Shown here: piece by piece, positions 22,893 to 35,318 of the stretch | Layout: the number at the start of each line of letters is the position of its first letter | Position numbering within the stretch: the stretch's first letter is position 1 | Source: Artocarpus heterophyllus | Taxonomy: Eukaryota > Streptophyta > Magnoliopsida > Rosales > Moraceae | Direction of reading: 5' to 3' | Assembly (NCBI GenBank): GCA_025403435.1 | Contig: CM046343.1 | Coordinates: forward strand, 33,328,930-33,392,929 | DNA: 64,000 nucleotides | Notes under the pieces: generated by a model | Database searches by the model: none | What the model saw: only the letters and a program-made list of their open reading frames with translations | Told to the model about the DNA's origin: nothing | Translations under genes and position numbers: made by a program

Positions 22893-24745
22893 TATGAGTA
22901 TGTTTGATTCATGCATTTTTTAAACTTAATAGACTCAAATTTAGATTAATTTAGATTTAAATATCAAAAATTCTTAGGATATGTATTTATTTCCCTCAAA
23001 ATCTGAATCATTTGAGTATCAAGAATTTTGGTACGAGTCTTTGAGTATAGTATTTGAATGAAAATTTGAATTTTTGTTAGAGAAAATACTGTAGCAAAAT
23101 GATTCAAACTGTGATTTGAAAACTCAAACAAATACACTCTAAGTTTTCAGAGTTCTTATTCCCTCTTAAACTTTTGATACTCCTGATATTCGGATATATT
23201 TGCTACAGTAAAAATTAAAATTCTCTCACCTATATATCTTTGCTACAGTAAAAACTAAAATTTTCTCCCTTATATTTGAGGCAAAAAATCATAACTTCTT
23301 CATTTGATATCTAATTGAGATGATTTTTTTTTCACTGTGTTTCTAATGAAAAGAGGAATAAATCAATATCCATATTGCATCTTTTTTAAGATCATTAGCA
23401 TTAAGATTTTGTTAGATTTATTAATAAATCAAAAACTATCTTCACTACTTCTACAAACACAAATTTTAATTTTATTTCATACTCAAATTAAAACTTAAAT
23501 GCACATCCAAACATCAAATTAAATCACACTAACTCAAATTAAATCACTAATTCGCATCTATTTACCAAATGGACAATTGAGCCGTGTCCACGCAGTGGAA
23601 AGTTTCAGGGAACTTAACAATCAGAGAAATGGCTGACGATTTCTTTCTGTTTCTCTTTGAATCGGAATCTGAGAGACAACGGATTTTAGACATGGAGATG
23701 ATAAAGCAGATTGGGATGGCTGGTGTTTTACCCCTTCATGCGCGTGCAAGCTCATAATCTCACGTTCAAAGGGATGACAGAAAAGGCTGGTCAGCTTATT
23801 GGGGATCTAGTAGGTGATTGTCTTAAGGTGTGGAAAGATAGACATGGGAGGTGTTTGTCTTGGAAAGATAAACGTTCAATTCTATTCCCTCGTTCAATGC
23901 CATGCATGAAGGAGGTGCAATCTTACGCAATAAAGAGAAGGGCAAGACGGGGATTTCAGATCCTATTGTCAGTGGCCCTTGGGACCTTAATGAAAAATCA
24001 GTGGAAGAAGGGGCCTAGACTTCAATTCCCATTGGTGAGGTTGGCACGTCTTCGTTTACCTCTGTGGTGGATTCCAACGTTGCAGGGAGTTTTTCTTTTA
24101 ATCCAGTTGCTAACAAAACTGTAAAAAAGTAAAAAGGTCTCACGAAAATTACTCAGAAAAAGACGGCTAATAGCAGTACAGTTTAAGTAGTGATTTAATT
24201 TGGTAAATGGATGTAGATTAATGATTTAATTTGAGTTAGTGTGATTTTAAATTAAAATTTAAGTTAGTGATTTAAATTATTATTCGAATTGACGTTTAGA
24301 TATGTATTTAAATTTTAATTTAAGTATGAAACAAAATTAAAATTTATGTTTGGAGAGGTAGTGAAGATAGTTTTTGATTTATTAATAAATCTAATAAAAT
24401 CTTAATGTTAATAATCTTAAAAAGCATGCAATATAGATCTTGATTTATTTCTCTCTTCATTAGGAACACAATGAAAAAAGAATCATCTCAATTGGATATC
24501 AAATGAAGAAGTTATGATTTTTTTTCTTAAATATAAGAGATAATTTTATTTTTAATATAACAAAGATATCTGAGTATCAAAAGTTTAAGAGGGGATAAGA
24601 ACTCTAAAAACTTAGATTCTTGATACTCAAATGATTCAGATTTTGAGGGAAGCAAATACGTATCCGAAAAATTCTTGATACTTAAATTCAAATTTGAATC
24701 TATTAAATTTAAAAAAATACATAAAATAAACATACCTTTTTAACT
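22893..24745. mobile_element. Foldback-type element with long inverted repeats and captured cargo
   Basis: The arm at about 22893-23580 is repeated inverted at about 24190-24745. Matching blocks include TTGATATC(T/C)AATTGAGATGATT with its inverse, and AGATTTATTAATAAATCAAAAACTATC with its inverse. The arms total about 560-690 bp with indels between them; the left arm also contains a small ACTGTAGCAAAATGATTCAAA MITE segment at about 23025-23145. The roughly 600-bp centre holds a broken coding fragment (23629-24124). The arms begin with GTATGTTTGATTCATG-like ends. No transposase is present. Exact termini and TSD were not resolved. Confidence 0.7.
23629..24124 (+). pseudogene. Broken DUF4283-like (LINE ORF1 / zinc-knuckle family) gene fragment
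   Basis: From ATG 23629 one frame reads MADDFFLFLFESESERQRIL, like the start of DUF4283 domains. After a frameshift near 23705 a second frame (ending 24124) reads GWLVFYPF...NLTFKGMTEKAGQLIGDLVG, the usual second half of that domain in plant LINE ORF1/gag-like proteins. The remainder is low-similarity basic sequence. It sits exactly between the inverted arms and looks like cargo captured from another retroelement. Confidence 0.55.
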
Positions 24746-26284
24746 TCTTGTCATTTGTGATTTATTATAGAAAATGAAGATTATAATTTTTTTAGCTTAA
24801 ACATTAGCCAAACATTTTTCAAAGCAATTGTAGCATTTGATTCTGTTTCTGTCGAAAGGACACTCTATAATGTGGGGCGTCCTTTGAGGAAGTACATCAA
24901 TGCAAGATCACTAAAGCTCGTTAAAAATTTCTAATCAAGACAAAAAAAAACTCATTGAAAATTCCTGACCAAGACAAAAGTCAAAAGGAAGTGACACAAA
25001 ATTGTAAGAAGGCAAGTAAATATTTGTCTGATTATCCTTAAAAAATTTGAAATTCAAAAAATGTTTTGACAAAATTATTTTTAATTAACAGGCTGTTTGG
25101 TATGGATATTTTTAATTAACTTTTTAGTTATAAATAGTATATAATTCTTATATATTATAGTAAAAATAAAAAGATTATAATAGTATAAAGCTCTCACATG
25201 TTACAGTAAAAACGGTTCTAATCATCATATCAAACATCCTATAAAACTTTTAGCTGTTATAATATAAAATTTTTACATACTATAATTTCAGTTTAAAAGT
25301 TTTAAGTGTTACCTACACTTCTAAAAACCTACAAGTCTATAAACGAAGAATTGCAACCCAAGTCATTAGGTTGTGATAGGGTTGCGACCACCTAGATCAC
25401 AACAGATTGCCTTTGTTGCAACAAATTGCGACAAACATGGGGCTTGCCATTGGTTATCCCTCACCCATGTCACTTCACGCGTTGCCAAACCAATAGTCCC
25501 TTCAACGTGTGTTGCCCTTCTGCATCGCGATGTTGGTCTTCTTCACTGGTAGTTATTTCATTATGGAAAAAAACTTCATTCTTTCTTTTTTTACTCTAAA
25601 TTTTATAATTTTAAATATGTGAATTTTGTTTTATGATATATTCTTTTTTTTTTAATAAGCATCTTTTACATTATTGATTTATAGGGTAAAAACTAGCATT
25701 TTCACAAAAAATAAAGAGATCGTTATAAGATTGCTATGATGTTTAGGCTGTAATTCAATGTGATATAGAGCACGTACATTTATTAAGATTCAATAATAAA
25801 CTTTGACTCGTGCCCTATTCATAAAGGAAAAAGGAGGAAAGAGGTGCATAGCATGTTTTAAAAACTTTTCTAAGTAAATAGCATCTTTTAAAATATAGTG
25901 TAAATAAACCATAATTACGGTGTAGAATGCTAATTATCTTAAATTATTTAAAACTCGTCATTTACTTCTTTAAATTTCAAAAAGAATGTCATTTATTGCA
26001 AATTTTTGGAGAAAAATTAAGCATTTATGCTATAGAACTCCACAAGAAAAAAAAATGTTTAACTGACTTTCTTTCTCTAGTATTAACTTATGAGTTCTCT
26101 TACCGTCCGGTTTGTTTGCTACCCGTTTATTTGCTGTACTTTCTACTATAACCAAAAGTTTATTTAATAATATGGTCAATGAATCTGCTTTGGATACCTC
26201 TGTCAGCCAACAGCATTCAGAGAAGTAGGCTTACAATTCCAGTGTCGTACTGAGAGCACATTGTCTAATTTGTCATGACATTAT
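24746..26284. other. Gene-free AT-rich stretch
   Basis: No coding region. It contains the MITE-like element at 25091-25240 and AT-rich sequence with short open frames lacking similarity. Confidence 0.5.
25091..25240. mobile_element. MITE-like element (150 bp)
   Basis: Ends GGCTGTTTGGTATGGAT and ATCATCATATCAAACATCCT are inverted repeats with mismatches. The interior carries AAGCTCTCACATGTTACAGT, the inverse of the motif at 5898. TSD not resolved. Confidence 0.5.
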
Positions 26285-26412
26285 TAAAGGTCCGTCTGAT
26301 TCGAGTATTTGAATAGAGTATTTGAATGAATATTTAAATTTTTATGAGAAAAAATACTGTAGCAAAATGATTTAAACCGTGATTCGAGTATCGAAACAAA
26401 CGAACCTTAAAA
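26285..26412. mobile_element. MITE (about 125 bp) with TAAGGTTCGTTTG-type ends
   Basis: Left end TAAAGGTCCGTCTGATTCGAG and right end CGAAACAAACGAACCTTA form an imperfect inverted repeat. The core ATACTGTAGCAAAATGATTT matches the segment inside the left foldback arm (about 23090) and, more weakly, about 35690-35745. Confidence 0.6.
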
Positions 26413-26474
26413 GTCACCAATATAGTTTGGCTTAGGACAGTCCAATGTTCATAACTATACAATTTGCCACGATT

Positions 26475-26507
26475 ATTATTGTTGTTGTTGTTGTTGTTGT
26501 TGTTGTA
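26475..26507. repeat. (TTG)n microsatellite
   Basis: About ten uninterrupted TTG units. They create an Asn-rich open frame on the minus strand that is not a gene. Confidence 0.9.
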
Positions 26508-26784
26508 ACATGCCAAATTCTGTTGCTATTGGGGAGGTTATAAGTATAAACAAGTTATGTATTTTAACAATTTAGTAAAATATGATTGAAATAATGTGTC
26601 TAGAAATTCTATTCAAATAGTGTCTGAAACTCTAGGAAAGCCCTTTGCAAATAACATTTGGGTCCTTCCTGGTAGAAATTTTCTACCAATAGCGTTTTTA
26701 AATCATTCGATATAATCAAAATTACCATTTTTTCAGACCAAATAAATTCAAACCAGGTAGGTTACCTTTTTTTTTTTTTTTTCG

Positions 26785-27048
26785 TCTCAATGGCATTTTG
26801 TTTACTATGCAACCCATTATACAACAGCTCTTGAATTTCCCAATAACCAATGCTATTGGCACTTCTTCTTGTATGAATTGCTTCTTGTTGCCATCCATCA
26901 CAACGCGTCTTGTACTGCCAAATGGCAGCTTCAGACAGTCTACACAGATCAGAGAAGGGCTGTGACTGTGAGGCAGGCATTTTCAGAGTTGGCCATTGTG
27001 CGTCTTGTTGTTGTCGAACCATATATTCCCAGCATTAAGATGCTTAGG
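26785..27048 (+). pseudogene. Possible isolated exon or gene fragment of unknown family
   Basis: An open plus-strand frame reads ...FFLYELLLVAIHHNASC and TDQRRAVTVRQAFSELAIVR, ending at KMLR next to a good donor-like GTAAAC (27049). Base composition is less AT-rich than the flanks. There is no start codon, partner exon or family that I recognise, so it may be a displaced exon or a retro-fragment. Confidence 0.25.
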
Positions 27049-27140
27049 TAAACCACTCAAATTGTTTATGATTGTAAGATTATTCTCTCTTCCACAAAAT
27101 CTCTGGTCCTAGTTGATCTTGCCACGGTGAAAAGTTTATA

Positions 27141-27269
27141 ATGTTTGGCAAAATCAATTTTAACTAAACTTTTGATTGTTGTACTTATAGCGATAAGGAA
27201 AAAGTGAGCTACAGTGTAAAACTCTCATATGCTATAGTTTCAATTTTAAACACACTTTTCAAACATCTT
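27141..27269. mobile_element. MITE-like element, same motif family
   Basis: Ends ATGTTTGGCAAAATCA and CACTTTTCAAACATCTTA are loosely inverted. The interior has CTACAGTGTAAAACTCTCAT, a variant of the recurring motif. Confidence 0.45.
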
Positions 27270-29828
27270 ATATACGAATGATCCTCCTCATAGTAAATTT
27301 ATCATTTATATGCCATATAAAGATTTATTTTGTCTCCCTCTCTTCAATAAGATGTTCATGTCATGTTGAAATGCCTTATTTTTCCAAGAGAGATTTAAGT
27401 AAATCTCATTTTTACACTAAATTATTGGAGTAAATGGTTGGTTTTAGAAGTTTTTGTAGTAAATAACAGTAAATAGAAAATTTATTTAATAAATTACTTT
27501 CCTACTTATAGTATATATATTTTTACCTAGAAAATTTTTGATTTACCTAGTAAATTTGTTGTTTACTATAATATTTTCAAAACTTGCTACTTGCTTTTAA
27601 TTAGTTATACAAAAGTGTTATTCATTATAATTTCTGCTTTTCTCTAAATTTATTTAGGTATACCACCCTCTATCTTGTAAGTAATAATTTGTACGTTTGT
27701 CTTTTTCAAAAAACTTTTATTCCTGCCTTACTGTTAAATAAAATCTAGTTTCTTTTTTCTTTATTTTACATATATTATTGATTGCATGAAATCTGGTGTT
27801 ATTCATCGTCCTTTTTATTTTCAAAATTTTCAAACTCGATAGTTTTTTCCCTCCCTCTCATTAATTAACTCGTTTCCCTTCGACTAATCCATTTTTTTTC
27901 CTTTTATTAGGATAGATTTTTCCGTTTGTACAAAAATTTAGGATTTTAATTTCTTGCAAATCTACACGCTTAATGTTTTTAAGCCTTTTTATAATGAATT
28001 TGCACTTTGTTATTTATAGTATTTGGCATGATTATTATAAAAAATGATTCTTAGCAGATTAATGACTAACGGTGTATAGATCAGTGCAGTTTATAGTATA
28101 ATAACAAATTTATTATATATCATCGCACGATGGATTCAATTGGCCAAACACCAATACATCATAGTCCCATCATATATTTGGCGTAATCGTAAATCATAAA
28201 TTATATTCTAAAAAAAGATAACATAAGTAGCAGCATAAATAATTCATTGAAAAAAGGAGAACATGGGTAGCAGCAAGCGTAACTTAACCATGCTCTTGAT
28301 AAATAGACAGTTAACAGACATAACATAACTCCGTACTTTATTCCATTATACGGCATTGACGAAGCCAAATTTTTTTTCAAAGACAACTTGAGTTAAATCG
28401 AAATCCTAAACTAAAATAAATTTATATTTTGTAAAGAAATATGGAAGGAATTCCATATTCAAAAAGAGAAGGACAGCTAAATCTAAATAAGTATTTCCCT
28501 CTCAACTGGCATGGATAGTTCAAGTAGTCAAGTATGAGTAATCGAGTATATATCATGCCAATCCCATAAGTACAACAACTCAAGTGTCTAAAGACCTTAC
28601 TGCACAGAAGGCAAAGAAAAAGATGTGTACAAACTACTCAAGTCAAGGCATAAGGGATTCATACTAGACCAATGAAGTCTTGTCTATTGGCTGGACCCTG
28701 ATCGAGTTGCATTTCTCGATCACTAGAAGTGAAATTAAAGGTGTAAATGAAACTTTTAAAACCATTATGCATAAAATTTAGTATTGAGAGGAAATTTAAA
28801 GGGAAAATTGATAAATTGTAGATTGATTTAAGGATATAAACAAAATATTGATGTCAAAAGTTATTAGTATAAAAATTGAAATTTAAAAATTCTAAGGGGT
28901 TAAATTAAAAAAAGTCGGAGGAAAAAAAAAACTTTAATAAATTAATGAGCCCTAAGGAGCTAGTTGGGCCTAGGAAGGGATCCTCTAGTCTTTGATTGGC
29001 TCCGTCTATACTACACGTTAAATCAAGAAAAATCACATCTTATGTCATACAGTAAAAAATTATGTTTTGTTTATATCAAATAAGGTTAATATTACATGTT
29101 TAAATTGTATCACACTTAAATATAATATTATATATATATTTATAAGAAAGAGTGAGTTTTTAAACATATTGTTTATGAAAATTCTCTTAGTTGGAATCCC
29201 CTAACAAACCTTGTGAAGATGATAAGTGAGGCACCCTTTTCACCTCCAATAAAAAAATCAATTGGTCTTGTGGGAATAGAAAGAAAAAAAAAAAACATGG
29301 ATAAGTCTCTTTTTTCAACTATCAAATGTGAAAAAAAATATATAATTTTGATCAAATCTAATATTTTAAAACGTATATTGTCGACAAATTTTTTACCAAA
29401 AAGTCCCTCAATAAAAAGAAATGCTTTATAATTAGCAACTTTTTTGGGCGGAGTTCACGGATGTGAGCGGTAACAAAGAGCCAATCCTACACACACATGA
29501 CTCTCCAACAGTCCAACTACACAGTTGAGGAGTCCCACAGCTTATTTAGATGATATTATTATTATTATTATTTTCTTCAAATTCTGATGATATTATTTGC
29601 AAAAGCTACTTTGCACACGAGCCGCAAACATCCACATCTCACCGACATTCTTGATCCGTGCAATTGCCATTCTCCGTTTATCCTTTGTAATTTATGTCAA
29701 CGCCTTGAAAATGGCATATTGTCTTAAGGAGGAAAGACCCATCTAGATTCATTAGCCATTAATCTCAGCTTAGTTTGATAAGTTAGTCAAAACGTAAACC
29801 CTTCTAGATTTATTAGCAATTAATCTCG
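27270..29828. other. Gene-free AT-rich stretch
   Basis: No supported gene on either strand. Small open frames (28201-28386, 29173-29431) have no recognisable similarity. A short (ATT)n repeat lies near 29555. Confidence 0.5.
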
Positions 29829-29972
29829 GCTTTGTTTGACAAGTTAGAATTTTAAGTTCTAATTTGAAAAAATAAAAATTTGCTACAGTGTAAGCTTTCA
29901 TATGTTACAGTGCATAAGTTTCAACACTACAGTATTTAAGTTTCAACTTTAAGTTCTAACTTTGTTTCCAAC
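29829..29972. mobile_element. MITE-like element
   Basis: Ends GCTTTGTTTGACAAGTTAGAA and GTTCTAACTTTGTTTCCAACC are partially inverted. The interior TGCTACAGTGTAAGCTTTCA belongs to the motif family seen at 5898, 7750, 25195 and 27210. Confidence 0.5.
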
Positions 29973-31870
29973 CACTCTCCTCATTTTTTGGGAGAATCTT
30001 TCAAGTAGAAAAGAACATCAGTTCTCCCTATTAAAGTCAATATTATATCCGCAAATCAAATGTTTGCAATTCTACAACTAACCCATCTTTCTTCAACCAT
30101 ATGAATGGCAGATTTTACTTTATTTTATATTTTTTGCTAGAAGAAAGGCAGAAAGCCAGAATGTGTTTAGTTTATTCTATCATATGGCACCTTTTAAGAC
30201 AATGATGAGGATCTTTCTATTATTAGAAAGAAAAAGATGCTACCTTGGGAATGATTATAAGGAGCTTTCTGATAAAGGAATTTTTAATTTTGATAATTTT
30301 CTCGGATCTTGTTTATGATTTAGTATGAATCCCTTTGACCACATGATTGCACAATTATACTCCTCTCAACTTGCTTGGAAAGCTTGAAAAATCGGAATAC
30401 CGTGCGGTATGAGACGCAAAGTTTGAGTAATAAATATCTTTCTGCCCATTTTCCATCTTGATTGGAATTGAGGTGGTCCCAACCTAAAAGCCACAGAAAA
30501 GTGACATGTGAATTATAGATTGGGGAAATTAGGGCTGCATAAGACTAGGAGGAAATGAGACTAGAAGCAGCCTATGGGTTCAATAATCAGTAGTTGTTAT
30601 ATACACACATATACATATAGACTTGTTTTTAATGGTTACGTTTTAATAAGAATATATGTTTCAATAAGAGTATGCTTTAACGATAATCGATGATGTTGTG
30701 TGAAAAGATTCAATCTGATTAATTATCATATAATCATTTTTAATTTTATTAATCAACTATCCATTCCGTTACAATCCATCAGATTTATTTAAACAACAAT
30801 AATAACAATACAACCATTAAAATTACACCCGTATGTGTGTGTATATATATATATTTATAAGCTTTATAGTGGTGTGTTGGTGATGGGTATTGGGATATTT
30901 GATGGCTTGCCTTGTTGGACCTTGCTTGCTTAGCTTGAGGATGTGGTAGACATAAGAAGGGACAAAAAAGCCAAAGGTTTGATTGATAGTGCCAAAGCAA
31001 TGGATTTGGAAACCAATTATATAAGAAGCCGCCTTGGTTGAGATTCCTTGTGTTTTTTAAACGAAGGGAGGACCTTAGAACATTTGAAATTGGTTTGTGG
31101 CTGAAATTAACAAACAAACGCCAATTATTTGTGTGGACAAAACATAGCAAACAACTTATCCATTTTGGTTTTATAAATCACCTTCAAATTTGTGAGTTTG
31201 AATTATAAAATGTTTGATTTCACTAGTGAAGTCTCTTTCGAAAATCAATTACCAAAGAATTAACAATTCATCGTGATATGGTCTTGTTTTTGAAATGTAA
31301 CGTTTTACAAGGGTAGGACTTTATCAAAATTAATTACATTTATGTATTGTTTGATATAGGTTTAAGTTTCATATAAATTAAGAATATACTCTATGCCTAT
31401 CGAACTCCTAAAATCCAAATTTTTACTTGTTTCGCTTTAGTAAACAAATACTATTCAATGTCTAGAAACATATACTACCCGTATGCATTTCTTATCTATC
31501 GATTACCACCTATTTTGTTAGTTAGTTATTGATTTACGTTTAAGATCATGGGAAAGCATGTGTCCTAATCAACGTCTCAAAATTGTAATGTGAACAATTT
31601 GGTTAAAAATGTGTAGGGATGATCATAAGGGTGATATGTAACATTGCCCAAAACATTAACATGTGTGTTTGTAAGCTTGACTATTTTACATGTTTTAAAA
31701 ATATTTCCACTAGTTGAAGAAAACAGGATCAGCCATGTCCACATACCTTCAGCCTCTAGGTAATCTATTAAAATCATTGATAGAATAGAAAAGAACAGTC
31801 TTATGTATAACATGAATCGATCCTTAAATGTTAAGTCAGAGTTTTAATATAAGTTGTCGTTTACTATTAT
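29973..31870. other. Gene-free stretch upstream of the ACS10-like gene
   Basis: AT-rich, with short GT/TA runs at 30835-30855. A 121-codon minus-strand open frame at 30785-31150 lacks similarity and includes simple-sequence translation, so I do not call it. Confidence 0.5.
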
Positions 31871-32029
31871 TGGGCCATTTAGTATTGTTTTCAAAATAAG
31901 TAAAAATATTTTTATTTTAAAAAATAAAAATTTTTGGTGAATTATGTTGAGAGTGTTTTTAAAATTTTTGCTTCGAAAAACATGCGAAAACATTTCTAAA
32001 AATTCTGAAAATAAAAACGAACGAGACCT
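31871..32029. mobile_element. MITE (family M2, copy 1)
   Basis: About 160 bp with inverted ends GGGCCATTTAGTATTG and AAAAACGAACGAGACC. Its body (GAGTGTTTTTAAAATTTTTGC, then AAACATTT) matches 44696-44856 and, in reverse orientation, 50458-50591. Confidence 0.6.
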
Positions 32030-32730
32030 ATGTTACTATTACGTTAACTTTATTTTTCTTTGTTTTTAATTAAAGGTAAAAGATTTGAACTCTAACCCTA
32101 AACTAAAATCTTGCATAAATTTTATTGGTGGTGGTGATTCACACTCCTTAGTTTTCGGAGCTCATCACAGAAGGTCGAACATTTTATATAAAGAGCCCCT
32201 CAACTCCTATAGGGTTTATTCAATTAATCCGAAGTTGATCTATGGATGCCAATTGAACCAATCAGGTGTTGGTAAATCTTGCATAAATTTATTAGCCTAT
32301 ATTTGAAACTAGCGCAACATTTTACTTTTAAAAGTAATTTTAATAGCTATTACTATTAATGCAAAATTTTCCTAGAATTGGCCACCAACTTGAGACTATT
32401 ACAAACTTTTTTACTTCAAAGTCGAATACTCAAAAAAAGAGAAAGAGAAAAATCGCAAACTGGTTAATAAGAGCCTAGGGCCAATTTTCGCCTCAAACAA
32501 AGGAACGGCGCATAAAACAACCCGAATCAAAATCCTCACTCCCACAGCCAGAGAGTGAGAGTGTCTCCTCTCAACACCACCCACACAACAATCTCTCTCT
32601 CTCTCTCTACGGCTCATTCCTAGTTCTCTCCGACGACAACCAAGAAAACCATATTCAAACAAACAAGCCTCATGAATTTGATTCTTCTTCTTCTTCTCAG
32701 TCATCGTTTTCTTCATCTTGTTATCGTATA

Positions 32731-35318
32731 ATGACCATAACAAGAATTGGGTCTGACGAAAAACAATCGAAATCCACAAACAACCCTTCAACGAGCAGTT
32801 CCATGAGAGTTATCGTCCCTCTCCAAGGCGTCGTTCAAGGCAGGGGAGGTCTCGTCCTCGGTTCTCTCATCCCTTGCGCTCTTTACTACTTCCTCCAGCT
32901 CTTCCTCAAACGACGTCGTCACAACTCTCCCTCTCCTCCTCCGCCGCCGCAATTCTCGGATTCTCCGCCGACGCCGCCGGTTCTTCCGAGGACCCTTTCT
33001 CGGACGCTCCTCTCTCCCAGGGGATACGGTGGGCCCGCTCACGTGTCGGGCCGGGTAGGCTCCATTTTGAAGGGAGGAGATTCTCCTTATTTTGTTGGGT
33101 TGAGGAAGGTCGAGGATGATCCGTACGACGAGGTTGGTAATCCGGATGGAGTTGTTCAGCTTGGCTTGGCCGAAAACAAGGTGGTATTTTTTATTTTTTT
33201 TTAAATTCAAGTTTGGTTTTTGTAAGCGCGTGCGTGTTTACTTCTTCTTTTTTTTGGGTTTTAATGGGTTTTTCTTTCTTTCTTTTTTTTTTTTTTAGTT
33301 GTCGTTGGACTTGGTAAGAGATTGGCTTGTGGAGAATGCTAGGAATGCTATGTTGGGTGGAGGAGGAGAAAGGAACGTTCGGGAGCTGAGCATAAGTGGG
33401 ATTGCTAGTTATCAGCCTTTTGATGGATTAATGGATTTGAAAATGGTATGCTAAAAATGTTAAACTTTGTGTAATGTAACTTTTCACATTGATGTTATAT
33501 GTTTTATATTTCTTGTTTTTGCCTAAATGAGTAATTTAAGTAAAACTCAAGCCTCCCTGTTCTGTGGCTTAAAGTTAAAGGAGTTGTGGGAGTGAAAAAC
33601 TTGTTTTATGTGGCTTTCTTTTGTTGTTGTCATACATGCTGGCTAGAAAAAAATTCAGTTTCATTAGAGGTCATGTTCATGAAAATGTCCAAGAATTCGA
33701 AAATGTCAAGATTTGTCATGGGAGTGTAGTTTCTGTGCGTCATTTTGACCCCATTGGGTTAATGAACTGGTATGGTGTGGGTTTGTTGTGAAATTATGTA
33801 TCTTGTCAAGCACCTTATGTCTATCTCAATTTTTAGTGGATTTTTATAAGTTAAAAGTATGCTTATATCTCCTGACTTAAGTAGACGGGGTTATAAGTGT
33901 TAGTTCTTAATGATAGAGTAAGAATCAGTGTTCCATTATATAATGGATTCATTCTAGATTGGAGAATAGTTATTTGAAGAAAATGACACAATTAATTAAG
34001 AGTGATTAGAGCTTCTGTTTTCCAATTCGTGCTTCCATTCACAACTTGCCTCCCGTCTGGCGGCATTATAGTTCTCTCTGGCTAAGGACTAGTCTTCGAT
34101 GGCATGGTGAAGTTGATTTTTGGCATTACGTATGCATTTACACATATACTAAATGAAGTTGATTATTTATTTTTTTCCTTTTTCAGTTGTAATTTTTTCT
34201 TGCTGTGCAGGCTGTATCGAATTTCATGTCTCAAGTTATGGGAAATTCAGTCTCCTTCAACCCCTCGCAAATTGTATTAACAGCTGGTGCATCGTCTGCC
34301 ATTGAAATGCTGAGCTTCTGCCTAGCAGATAGTGGAAACGCGTATCTTGTCCCTACACCATGTTGCCCAAGGTAGTAGTCACCAATCTCTCAATTTCCAA
34401 GATGTTTATGCAGGTTACCGGCTATGCTTTGAGAAAACTAAAGTCTCAAACTTTTTACGCAGTCTGGACAGGGATGTAAAATGGAGAACCGGAGTGGAGA
34501 TAATACCCGTTCCATGCCGTAGTACAGACAATTTCAGTTTAAGCATAACTGCTCTGGACCTTGCATTCAACCAGTCAAAAAAACGCGGCCTAAAAGTCCA
34601 GGGAATCATAATTTCAAACCCTTCAAACCCTGTTGGCAATCTCCTCAGCCGAGAAACACTCTACAGCCTGCTAGACTTTGCCAGAGAGAAAAATATACAC
34701 ATAATATCAAACGAAATATTTGCTGGCTCCACTCGTGGAAGCGTGGAGTTCATAAGCATGGCAGAAATCATCGACTCTGAGGATCTTGACTGCGACAGGG
34801 TTCATATAGTTTACGGTCTATCAAAAGATCTCTCTATTCCGGGATTTAGGGTGGGTGTAATCTACTCCTTCAATGAGAATGTTTTGGCTGCTGCTAAAAA
34901 GTTGACAAGGTTCTCATCCATATCGGCTCCATCTCAACGGTTGCTTATATCTATGCTTTCGGATGCAAAATTTGTTCAGAGATTCATTGAAACAAATGGG
35001 GAGAGGCTAAGAAGAATGTACCACAAATTCGTCGAGGGACTGGAGCAATTGGGCATAGAATGCACAAAGAGCAGTGGTGGTTTCTATTGTTGGTCAGACA
35101 TGAGTAGATTTATCTATTCTTACAGTGAGAAAGGTGAGCTTGAGCTGTGGGAAAGGCTTTTGAGTGTAGCCAAGGTCAATGTAACTCCTGGATCTTGTTG
35201 CCATTGTATTGAACCTGGATGGTTCCGTTTGTGTTTTGCTAACTTGGCCGAAAGCGACATTCCCGTTGTCATGGAACGAATTCGGAGAATATCTGTGCCA
35301 TGTAAATCTCAAAGTTGA
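32731..35318 (+). CDS. ACS10: ACS10/ACS12-type aminotransferase (ACC synthase-like), four exons
   Basis: Exons 32731-33180, 33299-33445, 34211-34371 and 34463-35318 give 537 residues. The N-terminus [17 protein letters not shown] plus a membrane-like segment (about 41-59) and a Pro-rich linker are characteristic of ACS10/ACS12. Relatives of that group act as amino-acid (Asp/aromatic) transaminases rather than ACC synthases. The fold-type I PLP domain shows NPSNPVGN (305-312), the Schiff-base lysine Lys374 in YGLSKDLS and the substrate-side Arg in [10 protein letters not shown]. Three usual active-site positions differ: Cys-Cys (250-251) stands where TPYYPGFDRD has Tyr-Tyr, and Asn336 and Phe339 (SNEIF) stand where SDEIY supplies the PLP-binding Asp and Tyr. 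A CT-rich 5' leader lies at 32570-32610. It is convergent with the LRR kinase gene, 984 bp away. Confidence 0.9.

Noticed and set aside
26334..26516. Asn-rich minus-strand ORF
   Set aside because: Produced by the (TTG)n microsatellite.
30785..31150. Minus-strand 121-codon ORF
   Set aside because: Non-conserved, includes microsatellite translation; no splice or domain support.
34332..34462. In-frame 5' extension [10 protein letters not shown] of the last ACS10-like exon
   Set aside because: It is the end of exon 3 read in the wrong frame plus the 91-bp intron; splicing at 34371/34463 restores the family sequence.
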